DNA of 64,000 nt from Linanthus parryae (GCA_023055425.1 JALGPY010000006.1:75328435-75392434), one strand, 5' to 3'; counted from the stretch's first letter, positions 35,201 to 47,510 are shown. Notes: a model not told the origin generated them from the letters alone. Program-made: numbers and translations.

Positions 35201-37965
35201 AAGGGTAGTTTTGTCTTTTCAAACAGTTTCTTAATCTACGTGAATACAGTAAATGGAAGAAGGAAGAGAAACGGAGGAAGTAATAGTTAGGAGGTGTGTA
35301 AGTTTCACATGCAAGGGTATATTATGTTATTTAAAGGAGTTAATAGGTTATACTGTTTCCAGTTTGTAAGAGAGCGGGGCAGAAACACGGCTTCAGAGGA
35401 ACAAATAGTCCTTAAGGTCAAGGTCACTAACTGATTTTGATGTAAGTTGTTTGGAACTTGATTGAAGCAAAAATCATAACTAAGGTACCAATGGTGATGA
35501 ACCCACTCTACGCTCAAATGCACCATTAGTACACACATTTTGCCTAATACTAACATATATCTGTAGTGGTAAGATAGCATACAACATCCTGAAAAGACGC
35601 TAACGACGTTTTATCAGTTAGACCACTCCCTAAATATGTCAACTGCGACATGAATTGGGGTACAGGGAGTAGATGCTAAGTAAACTGCTACATGAAATTA
35701 ACTGTAAAAGCCTGGTAATTTCTCCTTCCCACTACTATGTTATTTACTTATTAAAATCATTGATAATTGTGTTTGATATAGTCCTACGAGAATCGAACTA
35801 ATATATTCTTTACTTCTTATCATCATTGATAACTTTGTTTGATAGTCCTACGAGAACTGAACTGATATATTCTCTATTTATTACCATCATTGATAACTTT
35901 GTTTGATATAGCCCTATGAGAATCAATGATCAAGCTGAGAAGGCAGTACCGACAAACATGTTCTGATATAAATATAGAAAATTAAGAACGTCAAACATTA
36001 ATTATGCAACCACGCGACAAAGAAGCCGGTCAAGACAACCATTTCCACGTAAAGACAGGCATTGCATGGTTATGGAGAGCCATTAAATAGCTTGAGATTT
36101 ACAACTGTGCCTAAAAGCTCTCTTATGACTTGCGACTAAATCATCTCCCAAGTCCCAACTATAATAAAAGATACATATCTATAAGCATAATCCTAAAGTA
36201 CCATGTATTTTAGAACTAAATCAACTAAAAACGTGTATCATAAGTAACACTAATAACATCTCCCTCCCCAAGGTTCTCTTTTAACACAGTATATGCAAGA
36301 AAACTAAAACAGGGTGAACCTTGACAGGTCGAATAGTGGAAACCGTAAATTTGACTACGTGTTAGTTGTAAAAGAGCTACCCCAGCTCCTGGTTCATTTT
36401 AGCTATATAAAAACAAACTATTCAATTGCACTGCGTTAAGAGTTAGTTATCCAACTAAACAAAAGCAACAGAAATGAGTGACCATCCAACCAAACTAGGA
36501 CAGAAGCACAGTTTCTTTGTCACTATTATCTTGCAACAGCTCTTTCAGAATTCAGTAACACAATTAGGAAGAACAATTCACCTAATACCGAAGTTCTCTA
36601 AGGAAGGGTTAAGGCCCTCATCAAAACAAGATAAGTTATTACTATTCGAGAAAAAAACCTCCTTAATGACTACTGCTATTCAAACAAAGCCAGGACACCT
36701 CTAGATGATATGCACCAAAACAAGAAAAATAATTATTTAAAAGAAATGTGATTTACATTAATGAATGTAGAAAAATCAATTGAATTTGAATATCTTAAGT
36801 TGGACAGTGCCTTTCGACACGTGTATATATCATATATATAAGACAACATCAATAAAGCAAATAAACTTACCAGGCCTTTAGGTGCTGAGGGCGTCATTGG
36901 TATTAATTGCCTGGATTGCTTTAAAGCCAACTCCTCAAGCCTTTGTGTCTTATCCGGTAGCTGTAAATATATCCAAAATATATCTTTTCAATGAAAATAC
37001 CTTGGACTGATCATCAAACTTTAAACAAAAAGAATTACAACTTACCTGGGGAGCAGTGCGGGCTCGAGATGGAGCCTGAGACAGTGCTTCAGCCATATTA
37101 AGACCTGCCATTGGAGCGGCAGGGGTTACAGGAACACTCTGCTGTACAGATGTATGGCCCATACTATTGCTGCCAATTATTGTAGGCACCTCTGCCAACG
37201 CAGAGGTCCAACCCTCACCACCTATCAACCCCGTATTGCCAATAGGCAAGCACTGGACAGCTGAGCTCAAACCAGGTGAAGAAACTCTTCCTACATCTTG
37301 CATTCCTTGCTTCTCTAGAGTCCCAAGGGATGGAAAATCTTTTTCAAATGAAGTTTTCTGGATGCTACCCGTAACAGCCCCTCGGGAAAGAACACCATTG
37401 GTAATATTATGATTGTGGTTGCCCCCGTTACTTGAGCTCACTGCTCTTTGGGGGTAAGCCTCACCAGGTTTTCTATAGACCAATGAACGAGAGCGCCTCA
37501 AGGTATCCTTTTCACCCCTACTAATTAAGATACTACTAAGTGGGTCAGAACTCTCATGGTCCCAGAAATCCCCAAAAGACCTCTCCTTCTCTTTCTCACG
37601 GATTTTATCACGATGACTCCGAGTGAAACTACTATAGGGGTGCTTAGGGGAACCATTACTTCCTGTGCTACGACGAAAATTGGATGAAGACGATCGCTCA
37701 AAAGTAGACCGATTATAATCTTTGTCGCTTGTACTTCTAGAACATTTATTCCTACTGGAGTTTGCTGAAGAAAGAACACCTAGATGAAGGATTCACAGAT
37801 ATTTACAACCCCATGACAAATAATAAACAGAGTGTAAAGCTAAATTATATCAATGAGAGTTGTACCTGGATGAGAAGCAAAATGGTGGGCTGAATTGCCA
37901 CCCCCACTGGCACTTCCAGAACATCTCAACCATTCTGGAATCAAAGTGGGTTCACTTCTTTCCAT
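29210..37965 (-). CDS. Vasculin/GPBP1-like Ser-rich protein
   Basis: Five coding exons on the minus strand join in frame: 37965-37866, 37779-37046, 36960-36871, 30623-29862 and 29347-29210, with GT-AG borders, giving 607 aa and a TGA at 29212-29210. The N-terminus carries PEWL (residues 10-13). A Ser/Arg/Asn-rich region follows, then DFPSLG (181-186), a KFHVLKP segment near 364-370, SDFFNLMRKK (452-461), LRSLGWEE (536-543) and LTEEEINAF (551-559). The same motifs in the same order (PAWL, DFPSL, a basic -VIKKG- segment, SEFLKALKR, a GW motif and LTEDE) occur in animal vasculin/GPBP1, a nuclear GC-rich promoter-binding protein. Plant relatives are usually called uncharacterised. A nuclear regulatory role is inference. 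The start was chosen by the match of the N-terminal motif. No breaks are seen. Confidence 0.88.
29348..29861 (-). other. Intron 4 of the vasculin-like gene
   Basis: Donor GTACCC after AFYEE, acceptor TTGCAG before YMKLRP. Reading through the donor would add only eight residues before a stop. Splicing instead adds a 45-residue tail consistent with plant relatives. Confidence 0.8.
30639..30744. repeat. 53 bp tandem duplication near splice acceptor
   Basis: Two adjacent copies beginning ATAAAAGATTATTCCAA differ at one or two bases. They begin 16 bp upstream (minus strand) of the exon 4 acceptor, so they extend the polypyrimidine and branch-site region. Confidence 0.9.
32055..32490. repeat. Tandem duplication of about 217 bp
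   Basis: The block starting CATCTCGCATCATTTCTGAA is repeated from 32271 as CATCTCGCATCCTTTCTCAA. Both copies run through CCTCCTATAAAGT and ATCCTGGCGAG to GAACTTCAAATTA, with many substitutions. It is an old direct duplication. Confidence 0.85.
34356..35280. mobile_element. Mariner/Stowaway-like element with captured-looking interior
   Basis: It is 925 bp, flanked by TA (34354-34355 and 35281-35282). Termini are CTTCCTCTGTTTCTCTTC on the left and CTTCCTCCGTTTCTCTTC on the right (reverse complement). Weaker symmetry continues inward (ACAAAAATACCC against AGACAAAACTACCC). No transposase is encoded. The middle carries CT repeats and a CG-rich segment (34555-34800) resembling a plant promoter and 5' UTR. 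The 180-codon minus-strand ORF in it is low-complexity and was not accepted. Confidence 0.7.
35752..35930. repeat. Three-copy ~65 bp tandem repeat
   Basis: The phrases ATCATTGATAA...TTTGTTTGATA and CCTACGAGAA...GAACT recur three times in direct orientation with small differences; the third copy is partial. Confidence 0.8.
36961..37045 (-). other. Intron 2 of the vasculin-like gene
   Basis: An 85 bp phase-0 intron, donor GTAAGT, acceptor TTACAG. Its short length is typical of plant introns. Confidence 0.85.
37780..37865 (-). other. Intron 1 of the vasculin-like gene
   Basis: An 86 bp phase-1 intron, donor GTACAA, acceptor ATCTAG; the split codon is G|GT. Confidence 0.85.
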
Positions 37966-38880
37966 TAGAAGTGAACATTATAACATTTGAAACAGAAGCC
38001 ACTAAGTTGCCTTAACTTCAGGCGTCCACGTAGAATTCAGCCTGCTCCGTAAGAATCTCGAGACTAATCTCAGTTTCTTGTCTACAAACTCCAATTCCCC
38101 CCACCCCCACGCAAACAAACACTTCAAATCCTTCAGAAGGAGTATTATAATAAACCAATCTTCAGAGTAGCAGGAGGAGAACACACCAAATGCAAGACAA
38201 ATTGAGTGTAATCACAGCGTGTCGATTACCCTTCTTCAAGCCTCCATATTCCACAAAAGCCAGATTCCTGCACAAACACACCACACTCAGAAAATCCGCA
38301 TTGGGCCAACAACAAACCACAATTACAAGACAAACTCAATAACTAAAAAGACCAAAAAAAATATATCAAAACTCTCTATTCTAACCAATTCTATGCATCA
38401 TCCAGAGCAATTAAACCCTAAGAAAAAACTGAACAAGCTCGAAATTTCACAACAAAATTCCCAAACCCCATCGATTCGGCAGCGGAAATCCTTAAGCATA
38501 ATTAAATTCGGCAAAAAAATAAATCGATTCAGAGAGCAATAAATAAACACGAAACCCTACCTCCGATACACAAGACGAGGTGCTCCGGCGAAGAACGATC
38601 CCAGAAAACCCTAAGCGTTCGAATAACCGCCAAAAAGCTATTGAGATAGATGGATTGTTGTTGATGGAAGTAATGGGGTTGAGATGTGACGGAGACGATG
38701 AGAGTCGAGTGTTGTGGGGATTGAGATGGAAAACGCGAATTAGGGCAAATATGGGGGAGAGAAGGTGGGGCGTGCGAGAGAGAACTACAAGTTTCTGTTT
38801 AAGTTTCGGAGACGCAGACAGAGAGAACGAGAGAGAGAAGAGAAGAGAAACGTATGTGAAGAAGAACAAGGAGAGGGGTC
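37966..38880 (-). promoter_or_regulatory. 5' UTR with probable intron, and promoter, of the vasculin-like gene
   Basis: Upstream of the ATG at 37965 is a plausible 5' UTR intron: donor GTAGGG at 38560 after ...ATCGGAG and acceptor TGCAG at 38268. Farther up, 38770-38870 is a CT-rich tract on the minus strand, the usual look of a plant transcript leader. I could not pick a convincing TATA box. Short ORFs on either strand here are not supported as genes. Confidence 0.5.
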
Positions 38881-39047
38881 GTCTTTAGAAAATTAATTAT
38901 GTGTTCCACACAGTGAAGAAATACACCAACGCCCTAATTTCTGCTCTTTAATGACGCTAAACATCCTTTAATTTCACAAACACCCTTATTTTCTATATCA
39001 ATTACACTCGCATCCTCATGCGGGAGTTCTTTTTTAGGAAACTTTTC

Positions 39048-39222
39048 GTGGTGTCTGGATCAGTTTACGCACATCTCGACAAATCCACGTAGTCTTAGAG
39101 TATATCTACAGTTTAGATATCCATGTCAATCCGAGTGGCCTCGAGAATAACTAGCGTTTGTAGGATTCGAACTTGAGACCTAAGCTTAAAATCTCAAGCC
39201 TCATCCACTAGGGCTACGCCTT
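39048..39222 (-). mobile_element. tRNA-derived SINE (Au-like)
   Basis: On the minus strand the A box TAGCCCTAGTGG (39216-39205) and a perfect B box GTTCGAATCC (39172-39163) are followed by a body ending GCGTAAACTGATCCAGACAC. That 3' segment resembles the conserved GTAAGCTGGCCCGGACACC tail of Au SINEs. It lies just upstream of the vasculin-like gene in the same orientation. Target duplications were not resolved. Confidence 0.75.
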
Positions 39223-39229
39223 GGGGTTA

Positions 39230-41934
39230 GGTTTACACAAAATTTGAGAGTTTTTTAATGATGATCATCGGAGTCCTGTAACCCCTGATGACTAACTAGC
39301 TCCCTGTTCCATAGCAATCCCCTATACATCAGACATGGGCGTACACGGGCCGGTTTGGGAAGTTTGAGAGAACAATTAGCATCCGAACCATATATGATTG
39401 GATTCAATAAATGTAAACCAATATCACACCGACTACCTAAAATACCAACCAAAACCATGAAAACGATTTGGTTTGGATTGGGTGGATCAGACGGCTTATG
39501 CTTAATTATATTTTACGTAAATATTTTCCATCTTACCATGACTATCAAAGTGCATAAGTGAATTTTATGTTCGACTATTCACGATCTTGATTTTCTTTCA
39601 CGGTATTCATAAGGAAAACTCTGCAGTGAAAAATGTTGATGAGGATTGTTTGCCAATGTCACTAGAGCACTAGTTATTGACTAATATTCTTTAATGTGTA
39701 CCATGGTATGGCTAACCATACCGGGTATGGTGGCTTGGCTTGGTTGGAAATTTGGATTACATAATTAAATTCACCGTATTATTGGAACTTTTTTGGCAAT
39801 TGCGTAAATAAAATTCTTGACATCGTTTTTCGACAATAAACATACTCTATTCATGAGCTCATTCTACAGATTGAGTGACAACTTGGTTGTTTCGATAGTT
39901 CTCTGCTTGTCATACTACAACTTCCATGTTGTTTATTTGCTCTGTATCATCTCTCAAGCCCCTGAAATTGGCACCATCAAGAATTTGTACTTAGAATTTT
40001 GGCTGACTTTCATGCATCATAACTTGCTGATTACTTGATGTTTTAGACTTCTATTTACTTTTTTTTGTAGTCTATCTTCAAATCCATACATTTTTTGTCT
40101 CAAACCTTGATCTCAAAGTTTTCGTACAAACTACTGTCTTGAAAACTTAAAACTATTAGTCCTGAAAATAGACCAGGTGTAAGAACTTGAGTTAAAGCAG
40201 TCGTTTTCAATTGATCATTGCTTGTTGTATACTTAATAAAACCCAGTTTTGTTTTATTCAATGTAAACACAGTGATGAGTACTTCATTTCATCTTCTCTA
40301 AGCCATGCTCCAAATCTCTCTGAATTTCTCAACAATTAAGTTCAACTTGTTGCATTGAAGTTATGAAACTCGTTCGAAAACTTAAGTGTTCAAAGCAAGA
40401 TTTCAAACCAAATATAACCTCTTGTATCTTAGTGATTATTTGGTGTTTTTGAATGATCAAACATCTACAAATTCCCATTTTCATTTTTCTTAATTTCCTT
40501 CTCAATTGATTAGAATTTGGCTAATAAGTTGACTCTTTTAGAGTGGACTTCCTCTTCTAATTGACTTGTTAATTTTATCCGTTAAAAGGCCCTTTTGACC
40601 TTAGAGTTGTTTATGAAAGTTGTTTAAAATGTGATTTTGGGTTTGTGTGTTAAATTTGGGGTAAGTTGACTTTTTCGAAGCCTGGGTTTGACGAAGCTGT
40701 ATAGGAAGGGCAATTTACTAATTTCCTAGAATCACATATGTGGTGAAATTCCTATCTTAAGCCCACTTGTTTGGTTGTGTATGAAGTTATATGATATTTG
40801 GAGTCAGTTTAGGGTAACTTGGGTTGAAGTTGACCAAAGTCAAATGTAGAAGTGTAATTGTAGTTTTAGCAATGTAGGTTATGTATGCAATTAAGTAAGA
40901 GTTGTAGAATTTCAGCATAATTTCATTTCCATGACTTAGAGTTCTTGTTAGCTAATGTATAAGCATGATTTGGGGGGCTTTAGGTCCATTTTAGGAAAGT
41001 ACTGGACAAGACTGAGACATAGAGGGTCAATTGGTAACTTCGCATGAATAACTGCAACGCATTGCACAATTGCACATCAGCTCGTATAGAGGTTACTTGT
41101 TGATAGAAAATACACTTAAATGTGTAGATACAACTGCAATAGAATATAGTCTCTGTTAGATGAGTGTTAGTCTACTATTGGCTGTCACGTGAGCAGTCTT
41201 ACTTGACATTTCTTAACTGTGAATATCTACAAACTGAAACTGAAGTTTTCAATTTGAAAAAGGAAATTTGAGATTTATTATTGAACTCCCTTACTTGCAA
41301 ATGATTTCTGAGATATACAACTGCAATAAGGTCTTCATGTCAGGTTCTGATCTGGGCTCGGGGTTTTGTGGTAGCGGCACTGCAAGTCTCCTCACCTCCA
41401 CTTTATAGGAGGCTTTAGGGTATGGTAGTATATGTCTCTCAGAGTCAGATGTGTACCTAAGCTGTACCCAGCATTAGGCACTACTACTACTATCATGAGT
41501 CATGTGAGCCCACTAGGGGTGTCAACACGTAAGATGTAGTTGTCCCGTTGGTTTTTTTCTTCCTTTTTGGTTGTGAATATAGTCTTTAAAGTTTTACGGG
41601 TAGTGGGATTTTGAATCTGTTGTATAAGGCTGAATTGGTTGAAAACTCCAGTATCATGGCTAAGAGAAAATGTTCTTTACTTAATACTTGGCTTTGTGTT
41701 AAAAAATTGACTTGAAGCTGGGTTTCTTCATTGTTGGTCAGGAACATGGTTTTCTGAAAATTATCTTTGTTAGCTTGATCATCCGACATCACACTGTTTT
41801 TAAATCAATTCCCCTAGCTACTTCAAATTTAAACTTTGATCAACTGCATAACTTGTTTACCTTATTAATTTACTTTTACTTAACTGTTCACTCAGAATAC
41901 TAGTTACTGTTTTCTTTCCGTGGTTTTCTAAAAC
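39230..41934. other. Intergenic stretch, no gene recognised
   Basis: 2.7 kb of AT-rich sequence without a credible ORF or an element with two ends. Around 39335-39480 a GGGCGTACACGGGCCGG terminus and GGTTTGG-rich text look like one end of a decayed hAT-like element. The part from 40200 to 41540 has the texture of an old LTR or leader, but no pair was found. Confidence 0.5.
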
Positions 41935-41939
41935 CCCGT

Positions 41940-43555
41940 TGACACGATCCAACCGCAAGTGTACGGCTGTCGAGTGTAGTAATATCCGGTAATCCGGGTT
42001 AGTCGAACCCAAGGGACTTGTCGTGAATTAATTAGTATGATTAACTTTGGGTGGGCATGTATTTTGAGTTGTTTACTAAACTAATGAACTGAAAAGACAA
42101 ATCAAATATTTAAATGTTGAGATTAATAAGAGAGACAAGTATCAGGATTTCTCTAGGATCACTAGGTATTTCACACTACGATGGATTTACGTTCTACTAA
42201 CACGATGATTCTTTGTTCTAGTCAAACGAGCATAATTATATTGAAGATGTCTCAACCAATAACTATACTTAAACTCTCACAGCTGAATCCTCTAGTATAC
42301 TCAAGTTTAAGCACGCATTACGATATTTATTTTACTCTTTGTTCTTAGCTAACTAGCAAGATTCCTCAACCCTAGATACGGCTAGTGTGTATTTCAAGTT
42401 TCCGGGCGAACGTAGATTCCTCTATCATTCACAACCTAACACAATCCTATTAATACGTCTACTAATAGAAAAGATAGATGAAAAGCATAAAATACACATA
42501 ACTAGACAAAAATTCATCAATTAAGCATAATTGCATGAGAGCAAATCCATAAATCACCAAACGTAGTGATAAAACCCTAGTTTCCTACGAGATATCCCGA
42601 TAATGAACTTAGCTACTGAGATTCATGAGTAACAAGATGAAGTTTATGTTGTTCATGAACAAAAACAATGAAAAAGATAGAGAAGAGAGATCAAACGATG
42701 GAATCCTCGCTCTCGCGACAAACTCCAAGCTCCAAGCCTTCCTCCAATGTGTTCTTCTTTGTCTCCAGCAGCCTACTCCTGCCTTTAGGTCCTAAAAATC
42801 GTCATGTATAGGGCTAGGCACGATTTTTAATGAAACTTGGCCGAATTTGCAATTCAGCCCTCTAGTTTGCAATTCTCGGACAGATTTCATAATCTGATCT
42901 TGCGTGGGCCTTTTCTACCTCATCCGGACTTCGGTTTGGGCCCATCTTATATCGTTGGAAAGCCCTGAATGTCTACTTTCTAATGGCGTAGGCCTTGCTC
43001 CAAAATTGTATATGTAACTCCAGATATAGCCCGAATACTGAAGACTCGTCCAGTGAACTTTTCCAGCTCTTCTTCGTTTTTGCGTCATCTTCGGCGGACC
43101 ATATCTTTCTCGTCCGGCCTTTGATTGAGCTCCGTGACCTACCGTTGGAAATCTAATTGAGTCTAATTTCATTTGGAACCAGTCACTCTATATCAGGTCT
43201 TGTAGAACTCAAGATATCATCAAGATAGTGAAGGCTGGTCACTTTTGCTCCTCTAACTTTGCCTCTCCTCATTCTTCTTGGCCATTCTTGAGCTTTTCTC
43301 ATCTTCCGAAGTTCGTTTCATGCCTCATAGCAATCGTTTATCGTCCTTTCCTATCATGAAAATATGAGCAAGCATACCAAGCGATTATATTTGACAAATA
43401 ACATCTAAAAACGCATAGAAACGCCCGGACTAGCAATAAATCACAACAAACTCATTCTTCACAAGAATTGGCCTAAATTCCATAACTTTTCACCGAAACG
43501 CACATAAATAGCAATGTATTACATACGAAAGATGACTCCAACTAAGGAGTTATCA
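41940..43555 (-). repeat. Element D 3' LTR
   Basis: The 1616 bp copy is adjacent to the terminal polypurine tract AAGTGTGGGGG (minus strand, 43570-43560). It pairs with 55259-56878. Short ORFs within it recur in the other LTR and are not genes. Confidence 0.95.
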
Positions 43556-44400
43556 AATACCCCCACACTTACCATTTGCGCGTCCCGAGCAAAGTCTCAT
43601 ATAGGGCATTCATCTGTTTACTAGCCGACAAGACACAAACGACTCAATTCGACTAACGACACAACAATGCAGCAATATGATGCAAATGCAATTCTAGACT
43701 CGATCTTACAATTATTTAAAACATACAATTTCTCTCTTTTTGGGAAGAATAGGCAATCTCCCTCTCATCAACTGAAAATCATCAAGCTTTCACTAATCCT
43801 TTTTGAAATTCATATACACGCAGCAAGAATTTGAAATAAAAAATGATTCTATGCAAAAGATCAATAAGGTGTCCCCTTTCTTCAACCAATTCAAACCAAG
43901 ACACAAGCACGTCCTAAGCTTCATTGGATCTAAGTCAGATCAAATTTAACTGTATCCTTTCTTCGCCGAACCATCTGAGGTTTTCAGACCCTCTTAGCCT
44001 TTATTGCGTTTATATGCAAATTGTCCCAGTGAAGGGAGTCACAACTCCTGTGAAATAAGGCTTGACTCTAGTTTTCCTCTCTAAGCTCTACTTGGATGGA
44101 ATCCAAATTTTCCGTGTGACCGGAAGCACATTAGGTTGTTTCTCCTTGAAGCACACTTTTTTTTTCTCGTTTTTTTTTTTTTTTATTTTCAGATTTTCTC
44201 ATTTTCTTTTCTTTCCTCCTCGTTTTTTACAACCGTGCAGTAGAGCATAAAGAGCGTGGGCTTTTTCGGTTAACTCTTGTGACCACCGTAAGGGATGGTG
44301 GTGTACGCCCCTCAACTTCACTTAGGCTGAGGCAACCGTACCACATGAAACCAACTCTACACGAAGGTCCACCCCAGATCAACAAGAGACCACAAGTTTC
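43556..44400 (-). other. Element D 3' non-coding block, distal part
   Basis: On the minus strand it runs from the element C insertion point to the 3' LTR. It contains AAAAAGCCCACGC (44265-44253), matching AAAAAGCCCACTC in element B (22061-22073), and TTGCTCGGGACGCGCAAA just before the terminal purine tract. The TTT-rich run near 44158-44185 is low complexity. No gene. Confidence 0.8.
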
Positions 44401-45830
44401 TGTTGGAATAGATGCCCTAGAGGCAATCTAGTTTAGTATGAATTTGTAATTGGCTAGAAATTCATTTATTATTTATTGGATATTTAATATAATGAAGTCC
44501 TTAGATTTACAATTGTGTTGTTTATCTTAAATATCCCTAGTCAAGTATAATGATTAAATGGGACAATCATCTATAGACTAGTATGGGGTTGGATTGATAT
44601 GGAGATATCACGATCCAACACATAGGTGTGCATTACGGAATGTTGCACTGGATTGACCCATTACCGAGAAGGCTACATACACGTTATGTTGAGTCACAAG
44701 TGCTTCTCGGGTACAATGGTATTGTCATCCTTAGACTTGAAGTCACTAGATATTCTAGTTGTGGATCATTGTGATCTTGGTAGCGTTAAACGCTACACCG
44801 TAACTGGGTAGTTATAAAGGCGTGTACTGGATACAATGAGAAGCAAGCTTAGAGATCGTAGTGGACGTAGAGAGGATTTGCCCCTCCCACATAACGGGAG
44901 CAAATATCCAAGGCCACTCGAGGATAGTGCTTATAGAATGTCTGGCCAGACTCAAATAAATCAATATATGGGATATTGATGTTATTTGCATGAATAAGGC
45001 TATTCCATGGATCGAGAAACTAGGGATTGGATATACGAGTGTGACTTGTATGTCTCGTGTCCAATCCGGATATGGAGGCAAAGGGATGAGACAATTACTT
45101 GTACAAGGTTGTCTAGATGACTATTCTATTAGTTGGCTAGAATGGATGTTTTGCTAGAAACCGCTCCATATTAGCAAATAGTTGCTACCAACTAGATAGA
45201 ACCTATGGGGTCACACGCTATATAGAGTTGTACTAGATTGTGGAATTGATTAATTGGATTAATTAATTAGAAGGATCACTTTGCAAACCCTTGCAAACTT
45301 AGTAGGGACTAATTTGCAAGGAAGGGACTAAATTGAACTCTAGTAGGACTAGAATAAGTCCTTTAGGTAGTTGACAAGGAGTTGTTGGACTATATAAAGG
45401 ACCCTCCTCCTTCCTTCCCTACACACTTTATGCTCTAGTGAGAACATAACAAGAGTAGGAGAGAACAAAGGAGAGAGAGAGCAAGCAAAGAGGGACGCCG
45501 CCCCCTATTGCCGCCGCCCCCTTGTCCCCGACGCCACAAAGGGCCGAGCCCCCTTTTGGTGTCTCGTTTTGCGTGATTTCTTCACCCTCCTTTCAATCCG
45601 GGCTAGCACCAAGGAGATTGGAGATCTAGGAACAACTCTAGGCGTGGATCAACTATAGAGAACGTGACACTATTCGCGTTTGAAGTCATCAAGGAGAACC
45701 CAAAGGTGTGTTTATGATTTCTTACCTTCACTATCGTTATGCATCTAGACTTGTGATCCTTGGAGGGTTTTGCATGGTTGTTTGTTTGATTATGCTTCCG
45801 TTTGCGCGATCCATGATTCAAAACCCTACA
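44401..45830 (+). repeat. Element C 5' LTR
   Basis: 1430 bp, offset 7075 from the 3' LTR. TATATAAA at 45391-45398 is a good TATA box, followed by a CT-rich leader. Confidence 0.95.
45391..45398 (+). promoter_or_regulatory. Element C LTR TATA box
   Basis: TATATAAA is followed by GGACCCTCCTCC and a pyrimidine-rich region; the same box occurs at 52466-52473 in the 3' LTR. Confidence 0.6.
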
Positions 45831-45831
45831 G

Positions 45832-45846
45832 TGGTATCAGAGCCAC
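45832..45846 (+). other. Element C primer binding site (initiator tRNA-Met)
   Basis: TGGTATCAGAGCCAC lies one base after the 5' LTR. Confidence 0.95.
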
Positions 45847-47510
45847 AGGTCATAGAGCATAAACGTAGTTTATGTGTTACATTCTTGTTGTTTTACACCT
45901 TAATTTGTTGTTTATCGCGTAAAACAAGACAAATCAAGCATTGGATGCAATTTGTCAAAGAATTAATCATAACAAGACCCAATTATTGCATTGGATGCAT
46001 GAATTGGTGAGTTTGAGAAATTTTAGGATCTTAGATCTAGGGTTTGGGCATCCTTGGGGAAGAAGGAGTTCTCCCACAACAAGGAAACAACCAAACTTGG
46101 GCTCCAAGCAAGGAGGTTGTTTTGGAAACAACCTCCACAAGGAGGTTCGGCCCCCTAGGGGACCGCCCCCTTGCTTGCCGCCCAAGCTTGGCGCCCTAAG
46201 GGGCCGGGCGGCCCTAACCCGCGGGCTAGCTTGCGGGTTTTGGGCCGGGCCGGCCCTAGGCTTTATGGTTCACTTATTTGGGCCCGGGCAATTGGATTGT
46301 TGGGCCCATGGACCGTTTTAACCCTAGAAATCCTAAAATCAATTAAAATTGACCAAGCGCGTTAAAATTGGATTTTAACTGTTTATGTGCAAATCGCATG
46401 GTGATTGGATATGGCCTTAGGATGTGGTTTGATGTGGATGTTTAATTTTGTGGTTTGGTTTTACGGCCTGCGAGCTGATCAATTAATTGTAATAATTAAT
46501 TAGGGTTTTATGGCCTGCGTGCCAATTTTTTTTCTCAACTTGTGAGATTTATTTTATTTAGTATAGATATTAGCTAGTGCTAGATAAAATAGATTGTTAG
46601 TCAAGATTGGAGAAAAGAAGCCCAAAGCCAAAGGAGCCACAAAGATGGAGCATGGAGCATGGAGCACACCACATGACTATGAAGGATGGACCAAAAGATC
46701 AAGACGCATGGAGATGTGTTTGTTTAGGGTTCATAGATAATTCCATTGGCTTGGAATTATCTTAGTCTAGAAAAGGCCATATCCACATCACGTTTAATTT
46801 CTGTTTTGTGGTTGTTTATTTATTGTCTTATTATTTGTGTGGTTGGTGTATGGATGATGCATGCAATTAGGATAATAAGATAATTAGACAACCCGGATCT
46901 ATTATTTGGAGTTGTGCCCAAACTCAAAAAGATAGATTAGTTGATATTGATCAACAAAATAATTAAAATTGAAAAAAAATCCCTCAAATTTTAAATATTG
47001 TGTTCTTGCCTTCTCGTTATTTAAACACTCATTATCATCATTATTTATCAAGTTCGTGCGTGCCAAAGCATGGCGACTTGGTTCATAATGATGGAATGCG
47101 ATGGCACGTAACAATGTGCAATTGTTTAGATAAGAGGTTGAACACAACTAGGCTATTAATTTGATTAAGAAACCTAGAGGCAATCAATTGGGATTATCCA
47201 TAAGGATGGATAAATAAGGAGTTATTTGCCCAATTGAACCAAGAGTTGCATATGGGATGCAATTGGAATTGTTCCTACCTAAGAAGTAATCGAATTATGG
47301 GTGACTTGCCAAAGCAAGCTCATAAGGAGATGAAAAAGATGGATCTTGGCCCACTAGAAAATATAAGGATATTTTCCGCATTAATATCTTGAGGGTTATT
47401 AATCCGTAGTAAAATAGTGGGAGCTATATTTAATAAACTAGCCATTATTAAATATAGTCAAAAATTCACAAATACTAAAACTTGCGTATTTTCCTTTTGT
47501 AGAATTCCAA
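45847..47510 (+). other. Element C untranslated leader
   Basis: A 1.66 kb leader lies between the PBS and the gag ATG. A GC-rich block (46140-46260) is followed by AT-rich sequence. The ORF across the GC-rich block (45941-46321) has no domain and an untypical composition, so it is not called. The region would contain the packaging and dimerisation signals. Confidence 0.7.

Larger units (their letters stand above)
30624..36870 (-). other. Intron 3 of the vasculin-like gene (6.2 kb)
   Basis: Phase-0 intron, donor GTAAGT, acceptor GCACAG. It contains a 53 bp tandem duplication beside the acceptor (30639-30744), a ~217 bp tandem duplication (32055-32490), a 925 bp mariner-like element (34356-35280) and a three-copy ~65 bp repeat (35752-35930). 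No independent gene was found. Confidence 0.85.

Noticed and set aside
38492..38888. ORFs on both strands upstream of the vasculin-like gene
   Set aside because: The region has the CT-rich look of a 5' UTR and promoter and a plausible UTR intron; the ORFs have no domains.
45941..46321. 126-codon ORF across a GC-rich block in the element C leader
   Set aside because: It is a Gly/Pro-rich by-product of GC content, upstream of the true gag, with no retroviral motif.
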